Assembly (NCBI GenBank): GCA_030699055.1
Contig: JAUYKX010000141.1
Span: 1-7,034, forward strand
Reading direction: 5' to 3'
DNA: 7,034 nucleotides
Source of the DNA: Candidatus Nanopelagicales bacterium
GTDB taxonomy: Bacteria > Actinomycetota > Actinomycetes > S36-B12 > UBA10799
The position numbers and the translations under genes were made by a program. Below the pieces are notes generated by a model. That model was given only the letters and a program-made list of their open reading frames with translations. It ran no database searches and had not been told where the DNA came from. This document shows positions 5,826 through 7,034 of this stretch, in pieces. Numbering within the stretch: position 1 is the first letter of the stretch; each line of letters starts with the position of its first letter.

Positions 5826-7034
5826 GTGACAGACAACAGTGCCCCGGGGGTCACCGGGGCCGAGTACGTGGTGCGCGCCCTGGCGGCCGAGGGAACCACA
5901 TCGCTGTTCATGGTCCCCGGCGGACACAACGACCCGTTCATGACACCGATGACCCATGTTGACGGAGTCCAAACTGTCGTCGCGGCGCACGAGGGCGGCG
6001 CGGCGTACATGGCGGATGGCTGGGCCCGGGCGACCGGCCGGACCGGCGTCGCCTTTGGTATCGGCGGTCCGGGGATCTTCAACATGGTCACCGCCCTGGC
6101 CTCCAGCCACGCCGATCGCGTGCCGGTCCTGGCGATCAGCGGCGAGGTGCCCGTCACCTGGGAGGGCCGAGGCGGATTTCAGGACGCAACGACGCCGAGT
6201 CTCGACGACGTGGCCGTGACCCGACCGGTGTGCGACGTCTCGATTCGCGCGGAGTCCTCGCAATTGCTTGGACATCATCTGCGGACGCTGTTGCTCCACG
6301 CGAGAAACCGCCTGGCTCCGGTGCATCTGTCGATCCCGCTGGACATCCAGCGGGCCGTCGTGCCCCGTGAATGGAGCGTCCTGCCCCCGGCCGAGGCCCT
6401 GCGGGATTCGCAGGATGCGAACGCGACCGACCGACTCCTGGGCGTACTGGAAAGCCCGGCGACCATCGCCATCCTGGCCGGGCCCGGAGTGGTACACGGT
6501 GATGCGGCGGCGGAGTTGGTCCGGTGTGCCGAAGCCTGGCACATTCCCGTCGCCAACACTCTCGGCGCGAAGGGGGTTATGCCCGAAGATCATCCGCTGA
6601 GCGTGGGCACGTTCGGCTACGCCGGGTCACGCTGGGCGACGGATCTGCTGTTGTCCGGTGCCGTCGATGTTCTGATCGTGGTCGGGTCCGGGTTGAGTCA
6701 GCGGGACACCCTGCAATGGGACCGGCGGATGCTCCCGAATCGGGCGCTCGTCCATGTCGATGCCGACCCAACGCTGATCGGCCGTTTGTGGCCGGCCGAT
6801 GTCCCTGTCGCGAGCGCGCCGGGTCCGTTGTTCGCGTCGCTGACCTCGGCGGACGGGTCGGCCGGGCGTGGGCTGGCCGCCGGACGCGAACGTCGTATCG
6901 CCCTGGTCGACAAGATCAAAGCGGCGGGTACCCGCGATTACGACGAGCAGACCCGCACCAGCCGCCAGGTGCCGCTCCACCCGGCGGCCGTGATCGCGGC
7001 GGCCCGTCGGGCGCTTCCGCGCGAGGCGGTGGCC
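5826..7034 (+). CDS. Thiamine-diphosphate-dependent enzyme, acetolactate synthase superfamily (partial, C-terminus beyond right edge)
   Basis: The frame is open for 403 codons to the window end. The in-frame TAG at 5787 limits the start, and GTG 5826 is the first standard start after it. N-terminal Pyr domain, about residues 8-175: PGGHN (31-35), the catalytic-type Glu E56 in AAHEGGAAYMADGWARAT, GGPG (80-83), ISGEVP (104-109) and FQD (118-120). Central domain, about 200-340: an ILAGPGVVHGDAAAEL strand-helix unit, then LGAKGVMPEDHPLSVG and VDADP. The C-terminal domain that carries the GDG...N motif for Mg-ThDP binding should follow beyond the window. The family is clear; the reaction is not. 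Acetolactate synthase-like, sulfoacetaldehyde acetyltransferase-like and 2-oxoacid decarboxylase-like roles all remain open. The conserved Lys after the FQ motif of acetohydroxyacid synthases (PxTK) appears replaced (RPVCDVS), so a classical biosynthetic IlvB is less likely. There is no clear ribosome binding site; leaderless expression is possible. Sharing a divergent promoter region with ldhA suggests, but does not show, a role around pyruvate. Confidence 0.9.
   Translation, partial: MTDNSAPGVTGAEYVVRALAAEGTTSLFMVPGGHNDPFMTPMTHVDGVQTVVAAHEGGAAYMADGWARATGRTGVAFGIGGPGIFNMVTALASSHADRVPVLAISGEVPVTWEGRGGFQDATTPSLDDVAVTRPVCDVSIRAESSQLLGHHLRTLLLHARNRLAPVHLSIPLDIQRAVVPREWSVLPPAEALRDSQDANATDRLLGVLESPATIAILAGPGVVHGDAAAELVRCAEAWHIPVANTLGAKGVMPEDHPLSVGTFGYAGSRWATDLLLSGAVDVLIVVGSGLSQRDTLQWDRRMLPNRALVHVDADPTLIGRLWPADVPVASAPGPLFASLTSADGSAGRGLAAGRERRIALVDKIKAAGTRDYDEQTRTSRQVPLHPAAVIAAARRALPREAVA

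Noticed and set aside
5675..6157. N-terminal extension of the lactate dehydrogenase frame (161 residues)
   Set aside because: It is antisense to the start of the ThDP enzyme, and the family begins at the MK encoded at 5674.
5757..6593. Reverse open frame of 278 codons
   Set aside because: It is antisense to the ThDP enzyme, whose motifs (catalytic Glu, GGPG, FQD, AKGV) are clear; the reverse product has none.

Overview
The window looks like a piece of a high-GC Gram-positive (actinobacterial) chromosome. The reasons are strong GC bias at third codon positions, frequent GTG and TTG starts, a LuxR-type regulator paired with a NarL/DesK-type sensor kinase, and hairpins without a U-tract. No finer taxonomic placement can be defended from the sequence alone. 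I see no tRNA, rRNA, CRISPR array, transposase or phage gene.

Layout, left to right. (1) Positions 1-1143, minus strand: the N-terminal 381 codons of a secreted protein. It has a signal peptide followed by about 100-residue beta-rich repeats, and it runs off the left edge. (2) Positions 1144-1527: a 384-base divergent intergenic region. (3) Positions 1528-2226 (+): a LuxR/NarL-type response regulator with a TTG start. It overlaps (4) 2201-4651 (+), a very large membrane histidine kinase. This kinase contains two complete 'six-helix membrane sensor + kinase' modules in one chain; the first keeps most kinase motifs and the second looks like a pseudokinase. (5) A compact hairpin at 4654-4670 sits between convergent genes. 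(6) Positions 4685-5674, minus strand: a fermentative D-lactate dehydrogenase of the E. coli LdhA type, 329 residues. (7) A 151-base divergent spacer, then (8) 5826 to the right edge (+): the first 403 codons of a thiamine-diphosphate-dependent enzyme of the acetolactate synthase superfamily.

How they may work together (inference): the regulator and kinase form a two-component system by overlap and order. The divergently transcribed secreted repeat protein is its most obvious candidate target or partner. The lactate dehydrogenase and the ThDP enzyme share a divergent promoter region and may both act at the pyruvate node, but the ThDP enzyme's substrate cannot be read from the sequence. The most unusual element is the tandem histidine kinase, an apparent internally duplicated sensor with one degenerate half.
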